Made by a program: the position numbers and the translations under genes
The notes under the pieces: model-generated
Databases searched by the model: none
What the model saw: the letters and a program-made list of their open reading frames with translations, nothing else
Told to the model about the DNA's origin: nothing
NCBI RefSeq assembly: GCF_000067165.1
Contig: NC_010162.1
Location: 8,625,001-8,689,000, forward strand
Length of the DNA: 64,000 bases
Direction: 5' to 3'
Source: Sorangium cellulosum So ce56
Lineage (GTDB): Bacteria; Myxococcota_A; Polyangia; Polyangiales; Polyangiaceae
Shown: piece by piece, positions 36,397-45,709 of the stretch
How positions within the stretch are numbered: the first letter of the stretch is position 1
How the letters are laid out: every line of letters starts with the position of its first letter

Positions 36397-39123
36397 TCAG
36401 GGGGCGAGCCGGCGCGCCCGGCCGGGCATCGCGACGCCGACCGCGAAGAGCGCGGTCTCCTCGTAGGTCTGCTGGAGGGCGGGGTCCCCGGAGGCCCGGT
36501 GCACGAACGCGTTGCGGTGCGCGCCGCGATCGAGCGCGACAACGCGGGCGCAGCCGAGGTCGAGCAGCGCCTCGGTCGTCGCCTCGTCGCTGTCGAAGGT
36601 GGTCGTGGCCACGAGCAGCGTGCCGTCGTCGAGCACGCAGGCAGCGCTGCGCCGGCGCATGGTCCCGATCTCGCGCGCCTCCGGCCGCAGCCTGCCGTCG
36701 TCGGCGGTGAGCGGCAGCTCGGTCGCGTCCGCGCCCGGCGCGAGCGGAGCGCCGCCCGCCGGGCGGATCTCGACGCGGCCCTCCCGGACCAGCAGCAAGC
36801 CCCCCTCGCCGCGGAAGCGAAGGCCGACGGTGCCGCCCACGGCGAGCCCGCGCGGGCCCCGCCGCCGGCCGGTGCCGACGCCGATCGCCGCGAGGACCTG
36901 CCGCCGCTCGTCGGCCGGCACCTCGGCGTCGAGCTTCGGCGCGCTCCGCGGCGAGATCTCGCGCGAGCCGGCGCGGAGCCGGAACAGGAACCGGTCCGGA
37001 GCGAAGGCGTGGACGCGGACCTGCGCGCCGAGGTGCACGGTGTTGGCGGCGTACACGGCCGGGCTCCACGCCGGGGGCGGCTGCGCGCCGCCGTCCGCGG
37101 CCCAGCCCACGCTCTCGCCCGGCAGCGACAGGTCCGGCGCCGGGGGAGCGTCCGTCCAGCGCGACTCGAAGAAGAGAAAGGGGCGCGGCGACACGGCCGC
37201 CGCGTGCTCCGGCGGCGCGATCGACATCGCGGGCGAGAGGCGCTCGGCGGTCAAGACGCCGTCCTGCTGGGGGCTCAGGAAGGCGACGCCGAGGGGGTCC
37301 GGCGCCCTGCCCAGCGAGACGCCGGCGAGGCACCCGGCGCGCTCGAGCGCCGCCCGGAGCGCGGCCGCGTCGAGGGCGCTGCCCCACGCGTGGACCACGA
37401 AGCCGCGATCGGTCATGCAGAGCGCCGCGCGCTCGACGACGAGGTCGTCGCCGTCGCCGGGCGAGAGCGTCGCGCTGGCCGGGGCGCGCTCCGCGGGAGG
37501 GGCGGCGAGGAGGGCGAGCGGGGCCGCGGCGCTCCCCGCCTCGAAGAGCGAAGGGCCCTGCCAGAGCGCCCAGGGGAAGCGCGTGGATCCCTCCGCGCGG
37601 GGCGCGCCGTGGCTCGCCGCCGGGCGCTGCCAGAGGGCCCAGGGGACGCGCTCGACGTCCCCGCCGGACGGCCACGCGCCGAAGTACGGCCGGCCCGAGA
37701 GGTCGACCCCGAGCGTCGCCGCGCCGTCGCGCGGGGGCACGAGCGCGCGGCCGCCGACGACCATGCCGAGCGCCTCCGTCCCGGCGTGGGGCGCACCCGG
37801 CTCGGGCGTGGAGGCGCCGAGGCCGATGGCGCCGCGGAGCGTCGACGCGTGGGGGAGCTGCCCCGTGCCGCGCGGGCCGACGGTCGGCCTGGGGGCCTCG
37901 TAGCCCGCCTGCAAGGTGAACCGGATGTGCCGCGTGTCGATCGCGAGCAGGTGGACGCGCAGCTCTGGCCGCCGCGGATCGGGCCGGAGGGTCGTCGCGG
38001 CGAACGGGCTGGAGGGGCGCTGCGGATCCTCCTCGACGCCGGGGAGCGCGCGCGGGAGCGAGGGAGCCACCAGCACCCAGGCGCCCTCCCCCGGGAGCGG
38101 GGGATCGACCGCCGGCGCGACCGGCGGCGGCGGCCAGAGCGAAGGCCACCCCTCCGGCGCGGGCTCGGCAGACGCGGGGCCGCGGGTCACGTACGCGGCG
38201 GCCGGCGCGGCGCGCAGCTTCGCCGCCGCGCGCTCCGCGGCGAGCGCGAGCCGCTCGACCGCGGCCGCCGCCGTCGGACCGAGCAGGCGCTCGGCGGACG
38301 GCCCGGCGAGCTCGCCGAGCGAGGGCACGCGGCGCGGGAGGTGGTGCGCGCGGGCGACGAACGGATCACGCCCGCCCGTGTCGACCTCGCCGGTGCCGGC
38401 GTTGAGCGCCGCCGGGACCGCCTCCGGCCCGAGCGCCATCACCAGGCCCTCGTCCACGAGGTCGAGCCGCGCGGACGCGGGCGGGTTGTCGAACGAGATC
38501 TCGGTGCGCGACGCGCCGTCCACGCTCCCGGTCTCGAGCCAGCCGTCGATCGCCGCGCGGAGCCGCTCGCCGGCGGGCCTCGCTCCCGCGCGCCCGTCGC
38601 CGCCCAGATCGAGCTGCGTGATCCCCTGCACGACGCCGAAGGCGGTGGTGGTCACCGCGACGCGGCTGCCGCGGGCGACGAGGCCGCGATCGTCGCCGAG
38701 GGGCGTCCCGGTCAGGTTGCGCACGCCGTCCAGGCTCACCGGCCGGCCGGAGCGGGTGAGCCGCACGCGCGCCCGGTACAGGTCGGCGGCGCCGCGCCCG
38801 TCAGGCGCGCGCTCCGCGTCGGGCCCGCGCTCAGCGGCGCCCGGACCCGGGACGTGCGGGACGTGCGGGACGCCAAGGAACAGCACCCGGCGGCCCAGGA
38901 GCGCGTCGGAGAAGAACCCGCCGCGCTCCTCCCAGACGAAGTCGTCCGGGTTGACGGCGCCGTCGATCGCCTCCCCGAGCATCCCGGCGATGGCGTCCGC
39001 GGTCCGCGCAGGCGGGGGCGGGGTCGAGAGCCGCGCGACGGCCCCGAGGAGAGCGACGCCGAGCGCGATCGGGAGCCGACCGCGCAGGTGATCGATCCAC
39101 GGCGAGAGCGGTCGGTCCGTCAT
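36397..39123 (-). CDS. Large hypothetical membrane-anchored protein, possible NAGPA-like C-terminus
   Basis: 908 residues. The N-terminus has one hydrophobic helix (about 17-33). Most of the chain is Pro/Ala/Gly-rich with beta-type segments. The last 150 residues contain VGTGRRRGPRGLAVGG, RRSAACVLDDGTLLVATTTFDSDEATTEALLDLGC and ARVVALDRGA, which weakly resemble the phosphodiester-glycosidase (NAGPA) domain, where an 'ALNLDGGGS' motif sits in the same place. The key residues are not conserved. Its ATG overlaps the stop of the Kal-Kce gene by four bases (ATGA), so the two are translationally coupled. Confidence 0.6.
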   Translation of the reverse strand: MTDRPLSPWIDHLRGRLPIALGVALLGAVARLSTPPPPARTADAIAGMLGEAIDGAVNPDDFVWEERGGFFSDALLGRRVLFLGVPHVPHVPGPGAAERGPDAERAPDGRGAADLYRARVRLTRSGRPVSLDGVRNLTGTPLGDDRGLVARGSRVAVTTTAFGVVQGITQLDLGGDGRAGARPAGERLRAAIDGWLETGSVDGASRTEISFDNPPASARLDLVDEGLVMALGPEAVPAALNAGTGEVDTGGRDPFVARAHHLPRRVPSLGELAGPSAERLLGPTAAAAVERLALAAERAAAKLRAAPAAAYVTRGPASAEPAPEGWPSLWPPPPVAPAVDPPLPGEGAWVLVAPSLPRALPGVEEDPQRPSSPFAATTLRPDPRRPELRVHLLAIDTRHIRFTLQAGYEAPRPTVGPRGTGQLPHASTLRGAIGLGASTPEPGAPHAGTEALGMVVGGRALVPPRDGAATLGVDLSGRPYFGAWPSGGDVERVPWALWQRPAASHGAPRAEGSTRFPWALWQGPSLFEAGSAAAPLALLAAPPAERAPASATLSPGDGDDLVVERAALCMTDRGFVVHAWGSALDAAALRAALERAGCLAGVSLGRAPDPLGVAFLSPQQDGVLTAERLSPAMSIAPPEHAAAVSPRPFLFFESRWTDAPPAPDLSLPGESVGWAADGGAQPPPAWSPAVYAANTVHLGAQVRVHAFAPDRFLFRLRAGSREISPRSAPKLDAEVPADERRQVLAAIGVGTGRRRGPRGLAVGGTVGLRFRGEGGLLLVREGRVEIRPAGGAPLAPGADATELPLTADDGRLRPEAREIGTMRRRSAACVLDDGTLLVATTTFDSDEATTEALLDLGCARVVALDRGAHRNAFVHRASGDPALQQTYEETALFAVGVAMPGRARRLAP

Positions 39124-40502
39124 CCCTGCGCGCGCGCGCTCCCTCCGGAGGCCGCGCCGGCCTGGGCCGCCGCGGCGCGCGGGCGGATCCCGAGGAGCTG
39201 GCGCGCGCGGTCCGGCTCGACCACCTCGCGGCCGACGCTCCGCGCGAAGGCGGCGGCGCGCGCGACGAGCGGCGCGCTCCCCTCGGCGAGCACGCCCTTG
39301 TCCAGGTAGATGTTGTCCTCCAGCCCGACCCGCGCGTGCCCGCCGAGCTGCATGGCGAGCTCGGTCATCGGGCGCTGGTGGCGGCCGACGGCGGCGACGC
39401 CCCAGGTGGCGCCTTGCGGGATCTGGGTGATCATGAACCGGAGCACGTCTTCGCGCGCCGCGATGCCGCCGGGCACCCCCAGGACGAACTGGAAGTGGAG
39501 CGGCTCCGCGAGGAGCCCCTCGGCGACAAGGCTGAGCGCTTCATGGATATGGCCGACCTCATAGCACTCGAGCTCGGCGACGCTCCCCCCGGCGCGGATC
39601 CGGGCCGCCATGTCCCGGATGAGGGGCCGGGTGTTGTCGAAGATCCCGTCGCCGAAGTTGATCGTGCCGCAGTTCAGGGTGGCCATCTCGGGGCTGCAGA
39701 GCAGCGGCTGGGCGCGCTCGTCGACGCCCATCCCGACGGCCCCCCCGGTCGACGTCTGGACGATGACGTCCGTCTTCTCGTTGATCGCGGCGATCGCCTC
39801 GGCGAACAGCGCCCGCGACTGGCTCGGCGATCCGTCCGGGTTCCTGACGTGCAGGTGGACCACCGAGGCGCCCGCGTCGCGGCAGCGGGCGGCCTCCTCG
39901 GCGAGCTCGCGCGCCGTGATGGGGAGGTGCGGCGTCTGCGCCCGGGTCGTCTCCGCGCCGACGATCGCGGCCGTCAGGATGAGGGCGCTCTGCGGCGGCG
40001 TGACAAGGATCCGGGGGGGCGGCGTGATGATCGGCCGCGGCTCCGGGAGCTGCGCGTGGTCCGGTGGCGGCGCCGACAGCGCCGGCAGGACGAGGCGCGG
40101 CCGACGCTGGAGCTCCTTCGGGACGACGCAGGTGCCGAGCGCCCGGCAGACGATGAGCGGCTCGGCCAGCGCGTCGGCCGCCGAGGGCGCCACCCCGGCT
40201 TCGCGGACGCTGGCGACGACCTTGCGCGCCTCGAACGCCATCGTGCGCGACGTGGCGCCGACCTTGGTGACCACCCCGGTCGCCTCGATGAAGTCGCCTG
40301 CTCGGACCGGGGCGAGGAACTCGACCGCCTCGTACGCGCGGAAGAGCCCCTCGTCGCCGTCGAGACGGATCAGGAGCTCGGTGGCGACGTCGCCGAAGAG
40401 CGCGAGAATACGCGCTCCATCGCACAGCTCGCCCGCGTAATGTGCGTCGTGCGCGCCCATCCTGACGCGCAGCGTGACCGTGAGACCAACCCCTGTGCTC
40501 AT
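39120..40502 (-). CDS. Kal-Kce fusion: 3-aminobutyryl-CoA ammonia-lyase + 3-keto-5-aminohexanoate cleavage enzyme
   Basis: 460 residues in two parts. Residues 1-125 are a hotdog domain with MGAHDAHYAGELCDGARILALFGDVATELLIR, matching 3-aminobutyryl-CoA ammonia-lyase (Kal). Residues about 170-440 are a BKACE/DUF849 TIM barrel with GAETTRAQTPHLPIT and VHLHVRNPDG (H216 and H218 are zinc ligands), matching Kce. In lysine fermentation Kce makes acetoacetate and 3-aminobutyryl-CoA, and Kal then removes ammonia to give crotonyl-CoA. A single chain thus would carry two consecutive steps. Alternatively the barrel could cleave another beta-keto acid. No kamA, kamDE or kdd is in the window. ATG at 40502, divergent from uppS. 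Confidence 0.85.
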   Translation of the reverse strand: MSTGVGLTVTLRVRMGAHDAHYAGELCDGARILALFGDVATELLIRLDGDEGLFRAYEAVEFLAPVRAGDFIEATGVVTKVGATSRTMAFEARKVVASVREAGVAPSAADALAEPLIVCRALGTCVVPKELQRRPRLVLPALSAPPPDHAQLPEPRPIITPPPRILVTPPQSALILTAAIVGAETTRAQTPHLPITARELAEEAARCRDAGASVVHLHVRNPDGSPSQSRALFAEAIAAINEKTDVIVQTSTGGAVGMGVDERAQPLLCSPEMATLNCGTINFGDGIFDNTRPLIRDMAARIRAGGSVAELECYEVGHIHEALSLVAEGLLAEPLHFQFVLGVPGGIAAREDVLRFMITQIPQGATWGVAAVGRHQRPMTELAMQLGGHARVGLEDNIYLDKGVLAEGSAPLVARAAAFARSVGREVVEPDRARQLLGIRPRAAAAQAGAASGGSARAQG

Positions 40503-40560
40503 GGGCGTGAAGACTCAACAGTCGACAGTCGGTAGTCAACAGAGGAAACTGCCCCCGCCG

Positions 40561-41421
40561 ATGAACCTCGTAGAAGCCAGAAATCTCCCGCGCCACGTCG
40601 GAATCATCATGGATGGCAACGGTCGCTGGGCGGAGCTGCGCGGCGAGCCGCGCGAGGCCGGGCACAAGGCCGGCAGCGCCGCCGTGCGGCGGATCGTGCG
40701 CGTCTGCCGGAGGCTCGGCGTCGAGGCGCTGACGCTGTACGCGTTCAGCGAGCAGAACTGGGCGCGGCCTCGGAACGAGGTCGACGCGCTGATGGGGCTG
40801 CTGCGCGAGTACCTGATGAGCGAGCGCTGCGAGATCCTCGAGAACGACATCCGCCTGGTCGCGATCGGCGACATCAGCCGGCTCCCCGAGGGCGTGCGCG
40901 ACGTGCTCGACCCGCTCCGGAAGGCGTCCGCGACGAACCGCCAGATGACGCTCGCGCTCGCGCTGTCCTACGGCGCGCGCGAGGAGATCGCCGCCGCGGC
41001 GCGCGAGCTCGCGATGGAGGCGGTCGCGGGCAGGCTCGATCCGGAGTCGATCGACGGGGCGCTGCTCGCCGCGCGGCTGCCGAGCCTGAGCGTCGGCGAG
41101 CCGGATCTCATCATCCGCACCGGCGGCGAGCAGCGGCTCTCCAACTTCCTGCTCTACGGGGCCGCGTACGCCGAGCTGTCGTTCACCGAGCGGCTGTGGC
41201 CCGACTTCACCGAGGACGACCTGTTCGCCGCCATCGCGGCCTACCAGCGGCGCGACGGCGCGCCGCCGCCCGCGCGCGACGCGGAGGGCGGCGGCGGGGG
41301 GGAGCCGGCCAGCGCGCGGGGCGCGCTCGACGCGGAGCGGCCGTGGCGCGCGCGCGAGATCGCCGCGCCCGCCTCGCAGGCCTCGCACGGGTCCCACGAC
41401 GGCTCACGGACGGGGGTCTGA
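40561..41421 (+). CDS. uppS: Undecaprenyl diphosphate synthase
   Basis: 286 residues from ATG at 40561. The signature HVGIIMDGNGRWA is at about 12-24 with catalytic D18. Other family motifs are SEQNWARPRNEV, ALSYGAREEI and the closing DLIIRTGGEQRLSNFLL with YAELSFTERLWPDF. It makes the C55 lipid carrier for cell-wall synthesis. The last 45 residues are a low-complexity tail not found in E. coli. It is followed within three bases by cdsA, as in many bacteria. Confidence 0.96.
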   Translation: MNLVEARNLPRHVGIIMDGNGRWAELRGEPREAGHKAGSAAVRRIVRVCRRLGVEALTLYAFSEQNWARPRNEVDALMGLLREYLMSERCEILENDIRLVAIGDISRLPEGVRDVLDPLRKASATNRQMTLALALSYGAREEIAAAARELAMEAVAGRLDPESIDGALLAARLPSLSVGEPDLIIRTGGEQRLSNFLLYGAAYAELSFTERLWPDFTEDDLFAAIAAYQRRDGAPPPARDAEGGGGGEPASARGALDAERPWRAREIAAPASQASHGSHDGSRTGV

Positions 41422-41423
41422 GA

Positions 41424-42245
41424 TTGGCTGCTTCCAACCTCACGATGCGGGTCCTCACCGCGCTCGTGGCCGCTCCCCTGCTCCTCTCGCTCCTCTACCT
41501 CGGCCCGAGCTGGGGCTGGGCGGCGCTCGTCGCGGTCGCCTCCGCCATCGGCGCGCTCGAGCTCTTCGCGATGACGCACGCGGACGACCGCGTCGCGCGG
41601 GCCACCGGCGTCGCGCTCACCCTCGCCGTCCTCGGCGTGATCTGGCGGTTCAGCGGCTCGCCGGGCGCGCTCCTCGCGCTGATCTTCCTGCTCCCGTTCG
41701 TCGCGATGCTCGTCACGCTGGTGCGCCTCGGCGAGATGCGCACCGCGGCGCTGCGCGTGCTGGCGATGACCTTCGGCCCGCTCTACGTGGGCGGCGGGCT
41801 CGGCGCGCTGGCGCTCCTCCGCCGCGACGGGGGCGCCGACGGCCCCTCGTTCGTCGTGCTGGCGATGCTGCTCTCCTGGTTCTCCGACACCGGCGCCTAT
41901 TTCGCAGGCCGCTTCCTCGGCCGGCGCAAGCTCTACGAGGCCGTGAGCCCGAAGAAGACCGTCGAGGGCGCGCTCGGCGGCCTGCTCTTCGCCGTGATCG
42001 GCGCGCTCCTTGCTCACTTCTGGTTTCTCCGGTCGCTGCCGCTCGTGGACGCGCTCGCGCTCGCGATCGTCGCGGGCGGCCTCGGTCAGGCGGGAGACCT
42101 CGGGGAGTCCCTGTTCAAGCGCTCCTTCGGGATCAAGGACTCTGGCGGGATCGTGCCCGGCCACGGCGGCATCCTCGACCGCGTCGATGCCCTGCTCGTG
42201 ACCGGGACCATCACGTATCTGTATGTCCTGTGGTCGAGGCCCTGA
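41424..42245 (+). CDS. cdsA: Phosphatidate cytidylyltransferase
   Basis: 273 residues from a TTG at 41424 (NLT-x-R near the start is typical; ATG at 41445 is an alternative). About eight membrane segments, and the CDS signature near the end: ESLFKRSFGIKDSGGIVPGHGGILDR. It makes CDP-diacylglycerol for phospholipid synthesis. The preceding uppS stop is just two bases before the start. Confidence 0.95.
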   Translation: MAASNLTMRVLTALVAAPLLLSLLYLGPSWGWAALVAVASAIGALELFAMTHADDRVARATGVALTLAVLGVIWRFSGSPGALLALIFLLPFVAMLVTLVRLGEMRTAALRVLAMTFGPLYVGGGLGALALLRRDGGADGPSFVVLAMLLSWFSDTGAYFAGRFLGRRKLYEAVSPKKTVEGALGGLLFAVIGALLAHFWFLRSLPLVDALALAIVAGGLGQAGDLGESLFKRSFGIKDSGGIVPGHGGILDRVDALLVTGTITYLYVLWSRP

Positions 42246-42491
42246 ACGGCGTCGCGCGCGGCGCGCCGTGCGCCGCCCCGACACCGCGCATCCATCGATG
42301 CGCGACACCCACATCGCACGCACGCGCCGCAGCCTCGCCCCCGACGCGGCTCTCCTGCCGTCAACGCGGCGCCTCCTCGCACACTGGCAGCCTGACGCAT
42401 CGCCCCGCCCGTCCGGAACCGTGATGACGCATCGCATGGTTGCGCCCGACGTTGAACGGAAGCGCCCGGCGCACTAGAAAGTTACATAGCC

Positions 42492-43817
42492 ATGGAAGAA
42501 CAACTCAGTACCAAGAACACGACTCCGCCTGTGAGCGTCCCTGCTGTTCCGAGCCACAGGCACAAATACGAGTTCTTCAAAGTCGTCCAGGGTTATCTCG
42601 ACGAGGCGGCCCGGCTGATCGAGGTACCGGGCTACATCACCACGATCCTGAGCCAGCCGAAGAACGAGATCATCGTCAATTTCCCTGTACGGATGGATGA
42701 CGGCAGCATCCGGCTCTTCAAGGGTTACAGGATCCAGCACAACAACCTCCTCGGGCCGTTCAAGGGGGGCATTCGATATCACGAGACGGTATCGCTCGAC
42801 GACCTCAAGGCGCTGGCCGCGATGATGACGTGGAAGTGCGCGCTCATGAACCTGCCGCTCGGCGGCGGAAAGGGGGGAATCAAGTTCAACCCGAACGAGG
42901 TGTCGCGCGCCGAGCTCCAGCGGATCACCCGCCGCTTCTTCCATGCGCTCGGCGGAAACATCGGCCCGGAGACGGACATCCCGGCTCCCGACATGGGCAC
43001 CGACGCGAAGACCATGGCCTGGGCCATGGACACGTACATGAACACCGTCGGCCAGCTCTTCAAGCAGGCGGTGAAGGGCGTCGTGACGGGCAAGCCGGTG
43101 GCGTCGGGCGGCACGTACGGTCGCGAGAAGGCGACGGGCCAGGGCGTCGTCCACTGCATCACCGAGTGGGCCGAGGACAACGACGTGAACCTCGGCGGCG
43201 CGACGCTGCTGGTGCAGGGCTTCGGCAACGTCGGCTCGAACACGGCCGTGCTCCTGTCGAAGCTCGGCGCCTCGACCGTCGCGGTCGGCGATCACACCGG
43301 GTATCTCTACAATCCGGAAGGGTTCAATCCGCACAAGCTGCAGGATTACGTGAAGAAGAACCGCTCGATCGCGGGCTACCCTGCCGGCAAGCCAATCAGC
43401 CGCGAGGAGTTCTTCCGGCTCAAGGCGGACATCTTCATCCCGGCGGCCCTGGAGAACCAGGTCGGCGTGGAGGAGGCGGGCTGGCTGCAGGTCCGCCTCG
43501 TGGCCGAGGGCGCGAACGGGCCGTGCACGCCCGAGGGGGAGAAGATCCTCCTGGAGCGCGGGATCCATATCCTGCCCGACATCCTCGCCAACTCGGGCGG
43601 CGTCACGGTGAGCTACTACGAGTGGGTGCAGAACAAGCGCTCGGAGACATGGACGCTCGAGGAGGTCGACTCCCGCCTCGAGAAGGCCATGAAGCGGGCC
43701 TACCGCGAGGTGACCGAGATGGCGCGGCAGAAGAAGTGCACGCTGCGGCTCGCGGCGTATGCGGTGGCGCTGCAGCGGCTCGCCGCGGTGTACGGAGAGC
43801 GCGAGATCTTCCCCTGA
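42492..43817 (+). CDS. Glutamate dehydrogenase (Glu/Leu/Phe/Val DH family)
   Basis: 441 residues. The substrate-binding K and GxGGxKxG motif is intact (LPLGGGKGGIKFNP). A dinucleotide-binding segment LVQGFGNVGSNTA follows, and the C-terminus closes with SYYEWVQN. Length and sequence match NAD-dependent glutamate dehydrogenases. The 246-base upstream gap shows no clear operator. Confidence 0.93.
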   Translation: MEEQLSTKNTTPPVSVPAVPSHRHKYEFFKVVQGYLDEAARLIEVPGYITTILSQPKNEIIVNFPVRMDDGSIRLFKGYRIQHNNLLGPFKGGIRYHETVSLDDLKALAAMMTWKCALMNLPLGGGKGGIKFNPNEVSRAELQRITRRFFHALGGNIGPETDIPAPDMGTDAKTMAWAMDTYMNTVGQLFKQAVKGVVTGKPVASGGTYGREKATGQGVVHCITEWAEDNDVNLGGATLLVQGFGNVGSNTAVLLSKLGASTVAVGDHTGYLYNPEGFNPHKLQDYVKKNRSIAGYPAGKPISREEFFRLKADIFIPAALENQVGVEEAGWLQVRLVAEGANGPCTPEGEKILLERGIHILPDILANSGGVTVSYYEWVQNKRSETWTLEEVDSRLEKAMKRAYREVTEMARQKKCTLRLAAYAVALQRLAAVYGEREIFP

Positions 43818-43825
43818 GCCGTACG

Positions 43826-44023
43826 CTACTCCCCTTCCGCCGGCGGGGCCTCGCAGATCCCTTGCTGGCGGAGGGCTCGTCCCAACCGTTCACGGAGCCG
43901 CTCATCGAGCCTCTGGGCGAACTTCTCGTGGACGCTGAGCTCCTCGCCGACCTTCGCCCAGGAGAGGTCGCCTCCGTACCCGCCCTCGAAGCGGAGCGCG
44001 TCAGCGACGTCGTCTCCCGCCAC
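43826..44023 (-). CDS. Small hypothetical protein
   Basis: 65 residues from a GTG at 44023; an in-frame stop just upstream fixes the longest form. Third-position G/C bias is strong and the middle is a charged amphipathic helix (EKFAQRLDERLRERLGRAL). It could be a fragment of a larger protein. It converges with the glutamate dehydrogenase gene. Confidence 0.4.
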   Translation of the reverse strand: MAGDDVADALRFEGGYGGDLSWAKVGEELSVHEKFAQRLDERLRERLGRALRQQGICEAPPAEGE

Positions 44024-44649
44024 GGCTTCGCTGCGTCATCCAACGCATGGCGTCACCGGGGCCGCGGAGAAAAAATGAGGCAAGCGGACGATTGTGCAGC
44101 GAACCGGGGCCGCTCGACGGAACTAGACAGGTAGAGGAGGCCGGAAACGGCTCGGCAGGGCGACCGGCGGACCACCCCCGCAGCGCGGAGGGGGTCCATC
44201 ACGCCGGCGGGTTGGCCGAGGGACGGCTGGATCGTCTTCAACCCCCGCGCTCGGCGCGCAGTCCAGGAACAGCGACCCCCTCCTCGCCTTTTCTCTTGAC
44301 CCTCGCTTCGCTTCCGCTGCGCAGCGCCATCGGGCGGCGCTCGGCCCCCGAGGCGCCGCGCCCCGCCCGTCGCGCTGCCACCCTGACGAGCTTCCCGCTG
44401 CAGCCCGACGAAGGGGGGCGAGCGCTGCCCGTGCGTCCGATGGGGAAGAAGCAGAGCGCTCTCCCCTGAACACGCCACTCCCGGGAGAAGGACGCCACGG
44501 GTGAGAGCAGCCGAGCCTCGCACTCGGGCCGTTTGAGGAAAATCATCTCACCCCGTGAGAATCTCGGACGGCCAAAGGCAAGACGGCGAGGACACCACGT
44601 CGAGCCAAGAGCGGAATCTCGAACCGCCAAGTCGCCAAGGGCGCCAATG
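44024..44649. other. Gene-free stretch
   Basis: About 630 bases downstream of ygfZ. It contains only short, unbiased frames and simple CGCCAAG-type repeats near 44620-44645 that are common spacer sequence. Some of it may be relic coding sequence; I see no motif. Confidence 0.4.
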
Positions 44650-45648
44650 TCAGACCTTGGCCCGACCCGGCCCGTCCCCCGCCCTCGGCGCGCGCGTGAT
44701 CTCGGCCGCCCGGCCGGCGACACGGAGCGCCGTGCCCTGGACGGCGTGTTTGTATTTGACGTAGCCGAGCGCGAGCAGCCCTGTCCCGCGCGGGTCCTCG
44801 ACCTGGCTCGTGACGGCGCCGACGGCCGCGCCGTCGGGCAGCGCGATCTCCGCGCCCGCGGGCACGCCGCCCTCCCCCTCGACGGCGAGCTGCACGAGCC
44901 GCTTCTTGGCGTGGCCGCGCGCCTGGAGCATGAACACCGTCTCCTGCCCCAGGTAGCACCCCTTGCTGAACGAGACGGCGCGATCCTCGATCGACGCCTC
45001 CTGCGGGAAGTTCTGGTCGTCGAAGTCGACCCCGAACCGCGGGACGTTGTTCTCGACCCGGAGCACCTCCCACGCCGCCGCCGTCACCGGCAGGACCGCG
45101 CGGGCCTCCCCCTCGGCGAGGAGCGCCTCGAGGACGGCGCCCTCGGCCTGCCGGGGCGCCACGAGCAGCGCGCCCCCGAGGCCGGTCCAGTCGACGATCG
45201 CGGCCTCGGCGCCGGCCGCGCGCCCGGCCGCCGCGAGATCGGCGGACCGCGGGCCGTGGACGAACGCCCACGCGTGCTCGCCGGACGCGTCCTGGACCTC
45301 GGCGTCCTCCATGATGAGGTGGCGGTCGAAGAGCTCGCGGAGCTGCTCGACGCGCTCCCGCAGCGCGCCGACGTAGATGCGATCGGCCGCGATCACGATC
45401 CACACCTCGGCGAAGATCTTCCCGGTCTTCCCCACGTTGAGCCCGTACGCGCCGCCCGCGGGAGGCGCGGCCTTCGCCCCGGCAGGAAGCGGCTTCTGCG
45501 GCGCGAGATCGCAGGTGACCAGGCCGTTCAACCAGGTCTGCCGGTCCGAGCCGGTCACGATCAGCGTCCCGAGCTCGGGCATGGCCTGCACGAGCGCCCC
45601 TTCGCGGAGCGCGCGCCGCCGCTCTTCCAGTCCGTGAGCGTTGCTCAT
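44650..45648 (-). CDS. ygfZ: YgfZ/GcvT-domain folate-binding protein
   Basis: 332 residues. The signature KGCYLGQE is present (SFSKGCYLGQETV), and the earlier segment NGLVTCDLAP and late GYVKYKHA fit the family. YgfZ proteins bind tetrahydrofolate and support repair of certain iron-sulfur enzymes. Last gene of a three-gene minus-strand group; gap of 61 bases from the barrel gene. Confidence 0.93.
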   Translation of the reverse strand: MSNAHGLEERRRALREGALVQAMPELGTLIVTGSDRQTWLNGLVTCDLAPQKPLPAGAKAAPPAGGAYGLNVGKTGKIFAEVWIVIAADRIYVGALRERVEQLRELFDRHLIMEDAEVQDASGEHAWAFVHGPRSADLAAAGRAAGAEAAIVDWTGLGGALLVAPRQAEGAVLEALLAEGEARAVLPVTAAAWEVLRVENNVPRFGVDFDDQNFPQEASIEDRAVSFSKGCYLGQETVFMLQARGHAKKRLVQLAVEGEGGVPAGAEIALPDGAAVGAVTSQVEDPRGTGLLALGYVKYKHAVQGTALRVAGRAAEITRAPRAGDGPGRAKV

Positions 45649-45709
45649 CGAGGCCGGATCGTGGAGGAGGGAGCCCCCGCCGTCGAGGGGCGGCCCGAAC
45701 TTTCAGCGC

